Assembly (NCBI GenBank): GCA_947471745.1
Contig: CANJKZ010001028.1
Location: 1,272,501 to 1,336,500, forward strand
Reading direction: 5' to 3'
Source of the DNA: Closterium sp. Naga37s-1
Taxonomy: Eukaryota; Streptophyta; Zygnematophyceae; Desmidiales; Closteriaceae
Length of the DNA stretch: 64,000 nucleotides
Below the pieces are notes generated by a model. It was not told where the DNA came from and did not search any database. It was given only the letters and a program-made list of their open reading frames with translations. The position numbers were made by a program, and so were the translations under genes. Positions 45,151 through 56,090 of the stretch are shown here, piece by piece (the first letter of the stretch is position 1; every line of letters begins with the position of its first letter).

Positions 45151-46507
45151 TGGTTTCAGAGCAGGTCCCTTCTAGGACCGTTTTTTGGGCCCACCGCCTG
45201 CTGCCGTGCTAGCTACCCTCGCGACCCGTAGGCCCCCTAGACCCCGGCCCGTCGCCCCTAGACTTGGCCCCTTGGCCTCGTCGCCCCTAGACTCGGCCCC
45301 TTGGCCCCGTCGCCCCTAGCCACGGCCCCTCGGCCTCGTCGCCCCTAGCCGCGACCCCTCGGCCCTCGTCGCCCCGTCGCCCCTAGTCGCGGCCCCTCAA
45401 CACCTGTCGCCCCGTCGCCCCTAGTCGCGGCCCCTCGACACCTGTCGCCCCGTCGCCCCTAGCCGCGACCCCTCGCCCCGTCGCCCCTAGTCGCGACCCC
45501 GTCGCCCCTAGCCTCGGCCCCTCGGCCCCGTCGCCCCTAGCCGCGGCCCCTTGCGACCCGTCGCCCCGTCGTCCCGTCGCCCCCCTATCCGCGGCCCCTC
45601 GCAACCCGTCGCCCCGTCGCCCCCTAGCCGCGGCCCCTCGCGACCTGTCGCCCCGTCGCCCCTAACTGCGGCCCCTCGGCCCCGTCGCCCCTAGCCGCGG
45701 CCCTTCGCGACCCGTCGCCCCGTCGCCCCTAGTCGCGGCCCTGTCGCCCCTAGCCTCGGCCCCGCGGCCCCTCTCGCGACACGTCGCCCCGTCGCCCCTA
45801 GGCCCCTCGGCCCCCCTTCGCGTTTGGCCCCTCGGCTCCTAGGCCCCTCGGCCCCCCCTTCGCGTTTGGCCCCTCGACCCCTAGGCCCCTCGCCCCCCCC
45901 CTTCGCGTTTGGCCCCTCGGCCCCTAGGCCCCTCGGCCCCCCCCTTCGCGTTTGGCCCCTCGGCCCCTAGGCCCCTCGGCCCCTCGGCCCCTCGGCCCCT
46001 AGGCCCCTCGGCCCCCCCCTTTGCGTTTGGCCCCAAGGCCCCTAGGCCCCTCGGCCCCTCTGCCCCTCGGCCCCTTGGCCCCTAGGCTACACGGCCCCGC
46101 GGCCCCCCTCGCGACACGTCGCCCCGTCGCCACTAGGCCCCTTGGCCCCCCCTTCGCGTTTGGCCCCTCGGCCCCTAGGCCCCTCGCCCCCCCCCCCCTT
46201 CGCGTTTGGCCCCTCGGCCCCTAGGCCCCTCGGCCCCCCCTTCACGTTTGGCCCCTCGGCCCCTAGGCCCCTCGGCCCCTCTGCCCCTCGGCCCCTTGGC
46301 CCCTAGGCTACACGGCCCCTCAGCCCCTTGGCCCCGCGGCCCCTCACGGCCCTCTTTGTACCTTGCCCCGCGGCCCGGCGTCCCTAGAACCCCGGCCTCT
46401 CGGCCCCTACTACTTCTACTGCTGCTACTGCTACTGCTACTACTGCTGCTACTACTACTGCTGCTACTGCTGCTACTGCTACTGCTGCTCCTGCATACTG
46501 TGCCACT
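45151..46507 (+). repeat. Tandem-repeat leader of copia D (1.36 kb)
   Basis: The longest leader in the window. It carries about 60 units related to CCCCTAGCCGCGGCCCCT and CCCGTCGCCCCTAG, then units with CTTCGCGTTTGGCCCCTCGG, and ends in a CTG/CTA-rich run (46400-46500). Frames across it are Pro/Arg artefacts. The Gag ATG follows at 46508. Confidence 0.85.
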
Positions 46508-48103
46508 ATGGCTTCGCTTAGGGTTCTCGCCTTTGATCATGAGGGCAGACCGGTTCGGTTTGACACGTGGCTCGATGACCTGCAGCTGTACCTACTGAGC
46601 GATTCTAAGGACAGTGTGTCGCTGTTTGACCTCGCGTCAGGTGCCGCTACTGCCCCTCCCACCACAGCGGACAGTGCGACTCGCTCACAGTGGCTTACGC
46701 GCGATGCTGCTGCCCGCTTAGCCATTCGCAAACACCTGCCATTAGCCGAATGCGCTCACTTCGGACAGTACAGGACAGCACAGGCCTTTACGACGCTCTC
46801 AACAGTCGCTACTCCTCGCCTGCCACTGCTGCGCTAGGCAGACTAATGCTGCCCTACCTGTTCCCCGAGCTGTCCGCTTTTGCCACAGTACTGCGCGGTA
46901 CTGCGACAGCTGGTCCTGGAGGTGCTCGTACCAGGGGTGCTGGAGCTGCTGGGACTGGTGGTGTTCGGAGCGCTGGAGCTGGAGACCCTACGGAGCCTGG
47001 AGCAGCTGGCGCTGGAGGAGCTGGAGTTGGAAGCACTGGCGCGGGAGGCGCTGGAGCTAGAGGAGCTGGAGTTGGAGGCGCTGGCGCGGGAGGCGCTGGC
47101 GCTGCAGGAGCTGGAGCTGTTGACCCTGGAGCTGGAGGTGCTGGAAGCACTGTGCGGCCGCGACCGTACTTCGTTCCCGTGCTTCAGCAGGTTCTTGGTG
47201 TCCCGTCTTCTACTAGCCTTACTCCTCCCCTCCTGTGTCCACCGCCTGACCAGTCGCACCCGCCGTTACTGCCAGCCTCCCCACTGCCTGCTCCTTCTCC
47301 TTACACTGAGCAGTCCGGCGGTCTTACAGAGCGTCGTGAGCCTGCGTCTCGTCCTTTCTCACCTGTTCGCACTGCTCGTCGAGTTCCTCGTTCGCGTCCT
47401 CCTCCTGTCCCGGCACGCACGCTATGGCACGCTATGACTTTGCTGCTACCTGCCGTCTAGACTATGCCACTGCTCTTGTTGCTGAGTCTGCGTCTGCCAG
47501 TCCTCCGTCCGTCAGGGGTGAGTGTGCTCTTGGCACGGACGTCCTTGAGGACAGGCAGGAAGACTTTGAGTGTCTTGCAGCTGCTGTACCTCGTTTCGCT
47601 TCCATGCTGCTTGTGCCTGAGGGAGACCCGGATGCACCAGACATCCCGACCCCGCGCTCTTACGCAGAGGCAATTACAGGTCCTTACTCCTCTCAGTGGC
47701 AGGCAGTCATGGATGCTGAGATGGAATCCTGGAAGTCCACAGGCACCTACGTCTACGAGGTTCCCCCACCTGGGGCAAACATAGTCGATGGCATGTGGAT
47801 TTTCAGGGTGAAGCGGCCGCCGGGTTCTCCGCCTGCCTTAAAGGCGCGTTACGTTGCTCGAGGCTTCACTCAGCGACAGGGGGTTGACTACTTTCAGACC
47901 TTCTCCCCCACCCTGAAGATGACTACTCTTCGGGTGTTGCTGCACGTCGCTGCTCAGCGTGATTACGAGTTGCACTCTCTGGACTTCAGCACAGCTTTCT
48001 TGCAGGGCAGCCTGCACGAGGAGATCTGGCTGCGCCGCCCACCTGGCTTCACTGGGTCGTTTCCTACAGGTACCCAGTGGAGCCTCCGCCGGCCAGTCTA
48101 CGG
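46508..48103 (+). pseudogene. Copia D Gag fragment fused to spacer and RT
   Basis: Gag starts MASLRVLAFDHEGRPVRFDTW and runs through SVSLFDLASGAATAPP to FGQYRTAQA, where a small deletion shifts the frame. After ELSAFATV (about 46890) the sequence jumps directly into the integrase-RT spacer (GAGGAGVGSTGAGG, VRPRPYFVPVLQQVLG). RT (47424-48113 frame) has MWIFRVKRPPGSPPALKARY and LDFSTAFLQG and ends at VYGLR-stop, where relatives have Gln. Gag C-terminus, protease and integrase are therefore absent. Confidence 0.88.
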
Positions 48104-49043
48104 TCTCCGCTAGGCGCCTCGCGAGTGGCACGACACACCGAGGACTACACTTGCGGCACTTGGGTTTGCTCCTTCGACTGCTGATCCGTCGCTGTTTCTA
48201 CGCACCAACATCTTACTGCCACCGTTCTACGTCCTCGTCTACGTCGACGACCTCGTCGTTGCCACTGCTAACACTGAGGCACTCACTCTCAGCTCCACCT
48301 TCGGACGAGTCCGTAGAGCCGAGTGGTCCGTACCCAGAGCTTGTGGGTTGCCTCATGTACCTGATGACGTGCACTCGACCTGACCTCGCGTACCCTCTCA
48401 GCCTCTTGGCTCGCTACGTGGCTCCCGGTAGGCACCGAAAGGTGCACTTGGATGCTGCAAAGAGGGTACTGCGTTACTTGTGCAGTATGTCGAGCATGGG
48501 GCTCGTGCTTGGAGGACGGGGTCCAGTTGTCCTCACCGGTCACGCAGACGCTTCTTGGGCTGACGACTCAGCTACGCAGCGGTCGTCACAGGGTTACACC
48601 TTCAGCCTCGGTTCCGGCTCTGCTTCCTGGCGGTCTACCCGCTCGTCTTCGGTTCTCAGCTCCAGTTGTGAGGCTGAGATCTACGCCGGGGCCATGGCTG
48701 CACAGGAGCTACGCTGGCTCACCTACCTGCTGACTGGCTTGGGAGAGCAGCCTTGTTCGCCTCCAGTTCTGTACGTAGACAACAAGGCCATGATTGCCTT
48801 ATGTTAGGAGCACAGACTGGAGCACAGAACGAAGCACATCGCTCTGCGATACTTCCTTGCTCGAGAGTTGCAGCAGCGTGGCCAACTTCGTCTTGCGTAC
48901 GTGGTCACTAGGGCCAACACTGTTGATGTATTCACCAAGGCACTTCCGCCTTGTGATCATCAGCGCTTCTCTACTGTGTTAGGCCTTGTGCCTACTTTGC
49001 CTCACTTGCTTACTGCTTGACTCTGCTTGTACTGTGATCTATA
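48104..49043 (+). pseudogene. Copia D RT end and RNase H
   Basis: After a nonsense TAG (48112) the RT goes on (APREWHDTPRTT) to YVDDLVVATANTEAL. A deletion then fuses it to LSAPPSDESVEPSGPYPELV. RNase H is nearly complete: GHADASWADD, SSCEAEIYAGA, YVDNKAMIALC, then a stop (48805) and FTKALPPCDHQRF to PTLPHLLTA. At 49043 the non-coding tail is interrupted by F, and the end of D (56681-57016) carries the polypurine tract and LTR. Confidence 0.87.
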
Positions 49044-49411
49044 CCGTCATAATCGAGTAAATTTATAAGCGCCGGCGTTTGTAAAATGACATATATATTC
49101 TATTTTATTTTTTAACACCAAACTGTATATCTCGTGCTTGCCTTTCCAATCGAGTCGAAGTTACATGGGGTCGTCTGTGAAATTCTCGCGCGCGCTGGGA
49201 GATACACCCAATCTGACTGACATCCAGCTCCTGTCAGCTCCTGACAGCTCCTGCTGACTGGACCCGCATCCAGTGCAGGGTCTGTCAAACATTATCATAT
49301 ATGTTATTGATGTGTAGGCTATAGTGGGTTAGCCTTTAGGGGGTACACAACTCTAGGGTTTCATATTTGTACTCTCATCTTTCATAGTTCAATCACTTCT
49401 TCATTCTGACA

Positions 49412-50090
49412 TGGTATCAGAGCTTAGGTCCTAGTCCTAGGACCACTTACCTAAGGGCCCACCACACGAAGCGCCCTCGAGCGCCCTTCTCCTAGAGCGC
49501 CCTCGAGCGCCCGTCTCCTAGAGCGCCCTCGTGCGCCCCCTCTCTTCCTCCTGCTGCCCGTGCGCAGCTCGCTAGTGCCGCGCGCGGCCCTTTTTTTTTT
49601 AGCGCGCGACTCACTAGCCGCCCGTGCGCCGACCCCTAGCCGCCCGTGCGCCTACCCCTAGCCGCCCACGCGACCTGCGCCGCCCGTGAGCAGCCCCCCT
49701 AGCCGCCCGTCGACCCCTGCCCCGGACGACGCAGCTGCCCGTAGGCCGCCGCGACGCCCCGGCCCGTTTTAGGTCGTCACCCGCGCTAGACAGGCCCACG
49801 CACGAAAACGGCCCCCCCCACCACTGCTGCCCACGCGCGCGCCCCCCCCCCGCTGCGCACAGTCGCGTAGCCCAGCCCGAGCCGAGCCGCGCCGCCTGAA
49901 CCGAGCCGCGCCGCCCGAACCGAGCCGCGCCGCCCAAACCGAGCCGCGCCGCCCGAGCCGAGCCGCGCCGCCCGGCCCGAACCGCGCCGCCCTGGCCGAG
50001 CCGCGCCACCCTAGTGTGCCCCACGGCAGTTCCTCCTGTTCCTGTTCCTACTGTACTACTGCTACTGTTCCTGCTGCTACTGCTGCCATT
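49412..50090 (+). repeat. Leader of copia E with GC-rich repeats
   Basis: After the primer-binding site come units of GAGCGCCC and CTAGCCGCCCGTGCG, then about eight units near GAGCCGCGCCGCCC (49880-50010), then a short CT-rich stretch ending at the Gag ATG (50091). No gene is supported. Confidence 0.8.
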
Positions 50091-51331
50091 ATGGCCACTC
50101 CCTCTGTTCTCACCTTTGACGCTGAGGGCCGCCCGATTAAGTTTGAGGTCTGGCTAGATGACCTCCACCTGTTCCTTCAGATCACTGCCAAGGATGATGT
50201 GTCCCTCTATGATCACACATCCGGCGCTGCTCCTGCACCTCCTGCTACTGCTGACAGCACTGCCCGCTCCCAGTGGCAGACGCGTGATGCTCACGCTCGC
50301 CTAGCCATTCGCAGCCACCTACCGCTAGATGAGCGCGAGCACTTCGGCCAGCATAAGACAGCTAAGGAGCTGTACGACGCAGTAGTCGCACGCTACTCCT
50401 CTCCTGCCACTGCTGCTATAGGCCGTCTCTCACTGCCCTATCTCTTCCCCGACCTGTCCACGTTTGCCACTGTAGCTGACCTCATCACCCACCTCCGTAC
50501 CAGTGACCTCCGCTACCGTGCCGCTCTCCCCCCCGATTTCCTCGCCAAGAACCCCCCCCCGATGTACCTCACACTGTACCACCTTGTCACCCGCCTCCCT
50601 GACTCCCTTCGCTCTGTCAGGGACCAGTTCCTTGCCCTCTCCCCCACTGACCTCACTGTCGACCTCCTCGAGAAGGAACTCCTAGCAGCTGAGAAAAGCA
50701 TTGTAGCTGTAGGTGCCTCTCGTGGCGACCCCCGCACCCCCTTCTTTGAGGGGTGCTCCCCCTCCCCCCTCCTCCCCTCCATTGCATCTGCTGCTGCTGT
50801 CGGCTACCTCGGAGCTGAGGGAGTCGGGGCTGCGACTGCTCCCAGTGGGAGACGCAAGGGCGGCAGGGGCAAGGGGGGCAGGGGTGGTGGAGGTGGACGA
50901 GGGGGCGGTGGCAGTGGAGGGGGTGGGGTGGGCGGGGGTGGTGGCGGGGGTGGGAGTGGCGCGGGTGGTGGCGGGGGCAGTGGCGGCACAGGGGGTGGTG
51001 GCGGTGGCGGTGGTGGGGGTGGTGGGGGCGGTGGGGGCGGTGGAGGCAGTGGTGGCGGTGGTGGAGCGGTGCAGCGTGGGGGGTTCGGCGGCGGCCAGAG
51101 GCAGCAGCAGCAGACTCCCTCGCCCCAGCAACTCCGTGAGTGGTACTCTCAGCGTGGGGGGTCTGGGGGGGGAGGTACCTGCCCGTACGTCATCCGCACA
51201 GGTGACCGCACTGGCCAGGCCTGTGGGAGGTTCCACATGGAGCAGCGCTGCTTCTTTCGTCTTGACGACGCCTGGCGTGCGCAGTTTCCTGACGCCACTG
51301 AGCTGCCCCGCTGGGCTGACCTTGGCTCTTG
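50091..51331 (+). pseudogene. Copia E Gag
   Basis: The best Gag of the GC-rich group. It begins MATPSVLTFDAEGRPIKFEVW (the frame is open 25 codons upstream, but this ATG is conserved in A, D and H). The Gag core runs to LTVDLLEKELLAAEKS, followed by PFFEGCSPSPLLPS, about 110 residues almost only Gly, and the conserved motif CPYVIRTGDRTGQACGRFH with a final Cys (C-x13-C-x3-H-x4-C). A deletion of about 30 bp after ELPRWADL shifts the frame, separating Gag from protease. The Gly tract and Cys/His motif probably bind RNA, by analogy with zinc knuckles. Confidence 0.9.
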
Positions 51332-53262
51332 ACTTTGATGCTATCCTTGGTGCCATGTATGCATTGACTATTAGTGTTGAGGGTGACTGTTACCTGAGTG
51401 TACCGCCAGACCCTGGCATTGGGACCAGTGAGACAGCTCCTCCAGGTGCTAGTGCGTCTGCTCCCCTAGGTCCTGGTGAGGCTACTGCTCTTGGTGCCAG
51501 TGCGTCTGCTGCCCTAGGTCCTGGTGAGGCTGCTGCTCTTGGTGCTAGTGCGTCTGCTCCCCCAGGTGCTAGTACGTCTGCGCTTGCTGGTACTGCGTCC
51601 ACTGAGGCACTGCACACCTTCACACTCGACTCGGGTGCTTCCCGCTGCTTCTTCCGTGACCGCACTGCCCTTGAGCAGCTAGCTCGGCCGGTTGCTATCT
51701 CTCTCGCTGACCCCTCTGGGGGCCCGGTCATTGCGACCTCCTTCACTGTCCTCCCTTGTCCTGCGGTCCCGTCCGGCACCCTGTCGGGCCTTTAACTCCC
51801 CTCGTTCTCTACGAACTTGGTGGCGGGCTCTGCTCTTCAGGATGGGGGTGTTCACCAGTTCACCCCTGCCTATGAGCGTGTGACCCACTGTACGTGTGCT
51901 AGGACAGGTCGCCACCTAGCTACCTTCACTCGGCAGCCGGGGTCGGACCTGTACACACTGACCACTGAGTCCCCTCAGGTAGCTGCGTCTGCGTCTGCGT
52001 CAGATCAGCTGTCGGCCCCCTGCTCGTGTCGCTCCCTGTCACACCAGAACGTTCTCTGGCACCACCGTCTTGGTCACCCGTCAGTGCAGCGCCTTCGTGG
52101 CATGCACTCCCGGTACCTTGTCTCTGGTCTTCCCAGGGTTCTCCCTCCCCTCCCACCCTCGCCTGCTCCTCCCTGTCTTCCCTGCATCGAGGGGCGGCAG
52201 CGCGCCGCTCGTCACTCCTCCTCGTTCCCTCCCACAGAGGCTCCTCTGCAGACTCTCCACCTGGACGTGTGGGGCCCAGCCCGCGTCCGTGGACAGGGCC
52301 ACGAGCGGTACTTCCTGCTGGTTGTCGACGACTACACGCGCTACACCACGGTCTTCCCCTTGCGCACCAAGGGTGAGGTCCCTGATGTTTTGATCCCCTG
52401 GATCCGCGCTGCTCGTCTCCAGCTCCGCGACCGGTTCCAGTCGGACTTTCCCGTCCTGCGTCTGCACTCTGACCGAGGTGGTGAGTTCTCCTCTGACCTC
52501 CTGGCAGCCTACTGTGCGGAGCACGGCATCCGCCAGACTTTGACGCTTCCGGCCTCTCCTCAGCAGAATGGGGTTGCTGAGCGCCGCATTGGCTTGGTCA
52601 TGGAGATCGCTCGTACCTCCTTGATCCATGCGGCTGCCCCCCATTTTCTGTGGCCGTTTGCGGTCCATTACGCTGCGCATCAGCTCAACCTCTGGCCCCG
52701 TGTCTCCGCTCCGGAGACCTCGCCCACACTGCTGTGGACGGGGCAGGTTGGCGATGCGTCGCGTTTCCGTGTCTGGGGTGCTCGTTCCTTTGTCCGTGAT
52801 ACCACTGCGGACAAGCTCTCCGCCCGCGCTGTGCCTTGTGTCTTCCTTGGCTTTGTCCCCGACGCACCTGGTTGGCGGTTTTACCACCCCACCTCGCGCC
52901 GTGTCTTTGCATCTCAGGACGTCACCTTTGACGAGTCGGTACCCTTCTACCGTCTGTTCCCCTACCGTACTGCTCCTCTCCCCCCCCCGCCTCTCTTCCT
53001 CACCCCAGGTGCCCCTCCGGTAGACCCCCTCCCTCCCCAGGGTCCTGCTCCCTCCGGTGTTTCCCAGGTAGACGCAGTCGAGCCTGTCGAGGTAGCTGTT
53101 GACTCTGGTCTTGAGCGGGGTACTGAGCCTGGGGGCACTGAGACTGGGGGTGCTGAGCCTGGGGGCACTGAGACTGGGGGTCTGAGCCTGGGGGTGCTGC
53201 GACTGGGGGTGCTGAGCCTGGGGGTGCTGCGACTGGGGGTGCTGAGCCTGGGGGTGCTGTGA
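51332..53262 (+). pseudogene. Copia E protease, pre-integrase and integrase
   Basis: Protease lies in one frame (51347-51795) with repeats of LGASASAPLGPGEA type before FTLDSGASRCFF. That frame stops at 51793 (GTLSGL-stop). The next frame (51817-53262) carries WHHRLGHPSVQRLRG, CLPCIEG, and integrase LHLDVWGPARV, RLHSDRGGEF, VAERRIGLVME. The Asp of the first integrase motif is kept. After VDSGLERGTEPGGTETGG the spacer repeats shift frame at 53180. One deletion and two shifts therefore break an otherwise good Pol. Confidence 0.9.
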
Positions 53263-54011
53263 CTGGGGGTGCTGCGCCTTGGGGTGCTGCGACTGGGGGT
53301 GCTGAGCCTCGGGGTGCTGAGCCTGGGGGTGGTGACCCTGCTGGTGCTCCCTCTCCACAGCGACTACGTGAGTGGTACGCTCGGCGCTGCGGCCTCCGGA
53401 GTGGAGCCCCTCGTTTTGAGTTACCCCCTGCTGGAGGTACTGGAGCTACTGGAGGTGCTTCTGGTGCTGCTGGTGCTACTGGAGGTTCTGGAGCTGCGGG
53501 CGGTGCTGCCGGTGCTGCTGGAGGTACTGGGGCTGCTGGAGGTGCTGCTGGTGCTGCTGGAGGTACTGGTACTGCTGGCGGTGCTGCTGGTGCTGGTGGA
53601 GGTACTGGAGCTGCTGGAGGTGCTGCTGGGGGTACTGGAGCTGCTGTAGCTCCTAGTGGTGCTCCTAGTCCTGGGACTGGTGGTGCTGCTGTTGCTGGTA
53701 CTACTGGAGGTCCTGGGGTTGGCACTCCTGGAGGTGCTACTGGTGCTGCGGGAGCTTGAGCTGCTGCTGGAGGTTCTGGTGCTGTCTCTGCTGGTTCTGG
53801 GGGAGCGTCACGGCCGCGGCCGTACTTCGTTCCGCTTCTTCGGCAGGTTCTTGGTCAGCCGCCTCCTCCTTGTCCTGCTCCCTCCTTAGGGTGTCCTTCG
53901 CCTGTCCGACCACAGTCGCAGTTCCAGCCCACCTCACCTCTTCCTGGTCCTTCTCCCTACACTGGTCCGACAGGAGGTCTTACAGAGCGTCGTGAGCCTG
54001 AGTCTCGTCCT
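53263..54011 (+). pseudogene. Copia E repetitive spacer
   Basis: Gly/Ala-rich and GGAEP-type repeats between integrase and RT, with CTGGGGGTGCTG-like 15-bp units in the DNA. The in-frame part reads GATGGASGAAGATGGSGAAG. It leads to RPRPYFVPLLRQVLG, a short block conserved in all relatives just before the Pro/Ser-rich segment. The role of the repeats is unknown. Confidence 0.75.
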
Positions 54012-56090
54012 GTGTCACCTGAGTCTCGTTCTGCGTCACCTGTTCGTGCTGCTCGCCCTAGTCGTCGTGTCCCGCGTCAGCGTCCTCCTGCTGTCCCCGG
54101 CACTCACCCGATGCTGCTTCGTCTTTCCACTGCTCCACGGCGTGTCCCTCTGCCTTCTCCTCCTGCGTCCTCCCTTCCTGCCCCTGCTGACCCAGAGTCT
54201 GACTCTCTTCGTGCTGCTAGTCCTACCGTCGCGCGTCTCCTGTCCACAGTTGTCACTGACCCTTCCTTTAAGTCAGCTGCTGCGTCTGCCTTAGTCACTG
54301 AGCTTGTTGACTTTGCTGCTCACTGTAGACTAGACTACGCTGCCGGTCTTGTTGCTGAGTCTGAGTCTGTCTGTCCTCCGTCCATCGGGGGTGAGTGTGC
54401 TCTTGGCACGGACGTTCTTGAGGACAGGCAGGAGGAGTTTGAGTGCTTTGCCGCCGCTGTACCTCATCTCATGTCCATGCTGATTGCACCTGAGGGAGAC
54501 CCGGATGCTCCAGACATCCCGACCCCGCGCTCTTACGCTGAGGCGATCGCGGGTGAGTACTCCTCTCAGTGGCAGTCAGCCATGGATGCAGAGATGGCAT
54601 CCTGGAAGTCCACTGGCACTTACGTCGACGAGGTTCCCCCTCCTGGGGCGAACATCGTCAGTGGCATGTGGATTTTCAGGGTGAAGCGGCCGCCAGGTTC
54701 TCCGCCTGTCTTCAAGGCTCGGTACGTCGCTCGAGGCTTCAGTCAGCGAGAGGGAGTAGACTTCTTTCAGACCTTCTCCCCCACCCCGAAGATGACCACT
54801 CTTCGGGTGCTGCTGCACGTTGCCGCTCAGCGTGACTACGAGCTTCACTCTCTTGACTTCAGCACAGCTTTCTTGCAGGGCAGTCTGCACGAGGAGATCT
54901 GGCTGCGCCGTCCACCTGGCTTCACTGGGTCGTTTCCTCCTGGTACCCAGTGGAGCCTCCGGCGGCCGGTCTACGGTCTCCGCCAGGCTCCACGTGAGTG
55001 GCACGACACACTGAGGACTACACTTGCGGCTCTTGGGTTCTCGTCTTCTACTGCTGACCCGTCGCTGTTCTTGCGCACCGACACTTCACTGCCGCCGTTC
55101 TACATCCTCGTGTACGTCGACGACTTGGTCTTTGCCACTGCTGACACTGAGGCTCTTGCCCACGTGAAGTCGGAGCTGCAGAAGAGACACACGTGCACAG
55201 ACCTGGGTGAACTGACAAGCTATCTTGGCTTGCGGATCATCCGGGACAGAGCACGCCGCACCATCACACTGACTCAGTCACACATGGTGCAGCAGGTCCT
55301 TCAGCGCTTCGGCTTCACCTGGTCCTCAGCACAGGCCACTCCTCTGGCTATAGGTCACTCGCTCTCAGCTCTGCCTTCGGATGAGTCCGTAGAGCCTAGT
55401 GGTCCTTACCCAGAGCTAGTTGGTTGCCTCATGTACCTGATGACTTGCACTCGTCCTGACCTAGCATACCCTCTTGGCCTTCTGGCCCGCTACGTGGCTC
55501 CTGGCAGGCACCGAAAGGTGCACTGGGATGCTGCAAAGAGGGTATTGCGCTACTTGTGCAGTACATCGGGCATGGGGCTCGTGCTTGGAGGGAGGCGCTC
55601 AGTTGTTCTCACTGGGCACTCAGACGCTTCTTGGGTTGACGACCAGGCTACTCAGCGGACGTCACAGGGTTACACCTTCAGCCTTGGCTCTGGTTCAGTT
55701 TCTTGGCGTTCTACTCGCTCGTCTTCAGTTCTCAGCTCCAGTTGTGAGGCTGAGATCTACGCCACAGCCATGGCTGCACAGGAGTTACGCTGGCTGACCT
55801 ACCTTCTGACTGACCTGGGAGAGCGGCCTAGTTCTCCTCCAGTGCTGTACGTCGACAACAAGGCTGCCATTGCCTTGTGTCAGGAGCACAGACTGGAGCA
55901 CAGAACGAAGCACATCGCTCTCCGTTACTTCCTGGCTCGAGAGCTGCAGCAGCGTGGTCAGCTTTGTCTACGTTACGTGGCCACTCGGGCCAACACTGCT
56001 GATATATTCACCAAGGCACTTCAGCCTGGTGATCATCAGCGCTTCTGTACTGTCCTGGGGCTTGTGCCCACTGTTCCTCACTTACTGTAG
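54012..56090 (+). pseudogene. Copia E reverse transcriptase and RNase H (692 open codons)
   Basis: A long open frame starting in the Pro/Ser-rich linker. RT has SSQWQSAMDAEMASWKSTGTY, MWIFRVKRPPGSPPVFKARY, LDFSTAFLQGSLHEEIWLRR, RRPVYGLRQAPREWHD and catalytic YVDDLVFATAD. RNase H follows with GHSDASWVDDQATQRTSQGY, SSCEAEIYATAMAAQELRW, YVDNKAAIALCQEH and TADIFTKALQPGDHQRF, ending at VPTVPHLL. All key residues are intact, which fits the young age of E. It is called a pseudogene only because upstream frameshifts cut it from Gag. Confidence 0.92.

Noticed and set aside
45220-46370. Regular repeats considered as a CRISPR array or satellite
   Set aside because: Units are contiguous without unique spacers, and they sit between the primer-binding site and Gag of copia D. 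They are an element leader.
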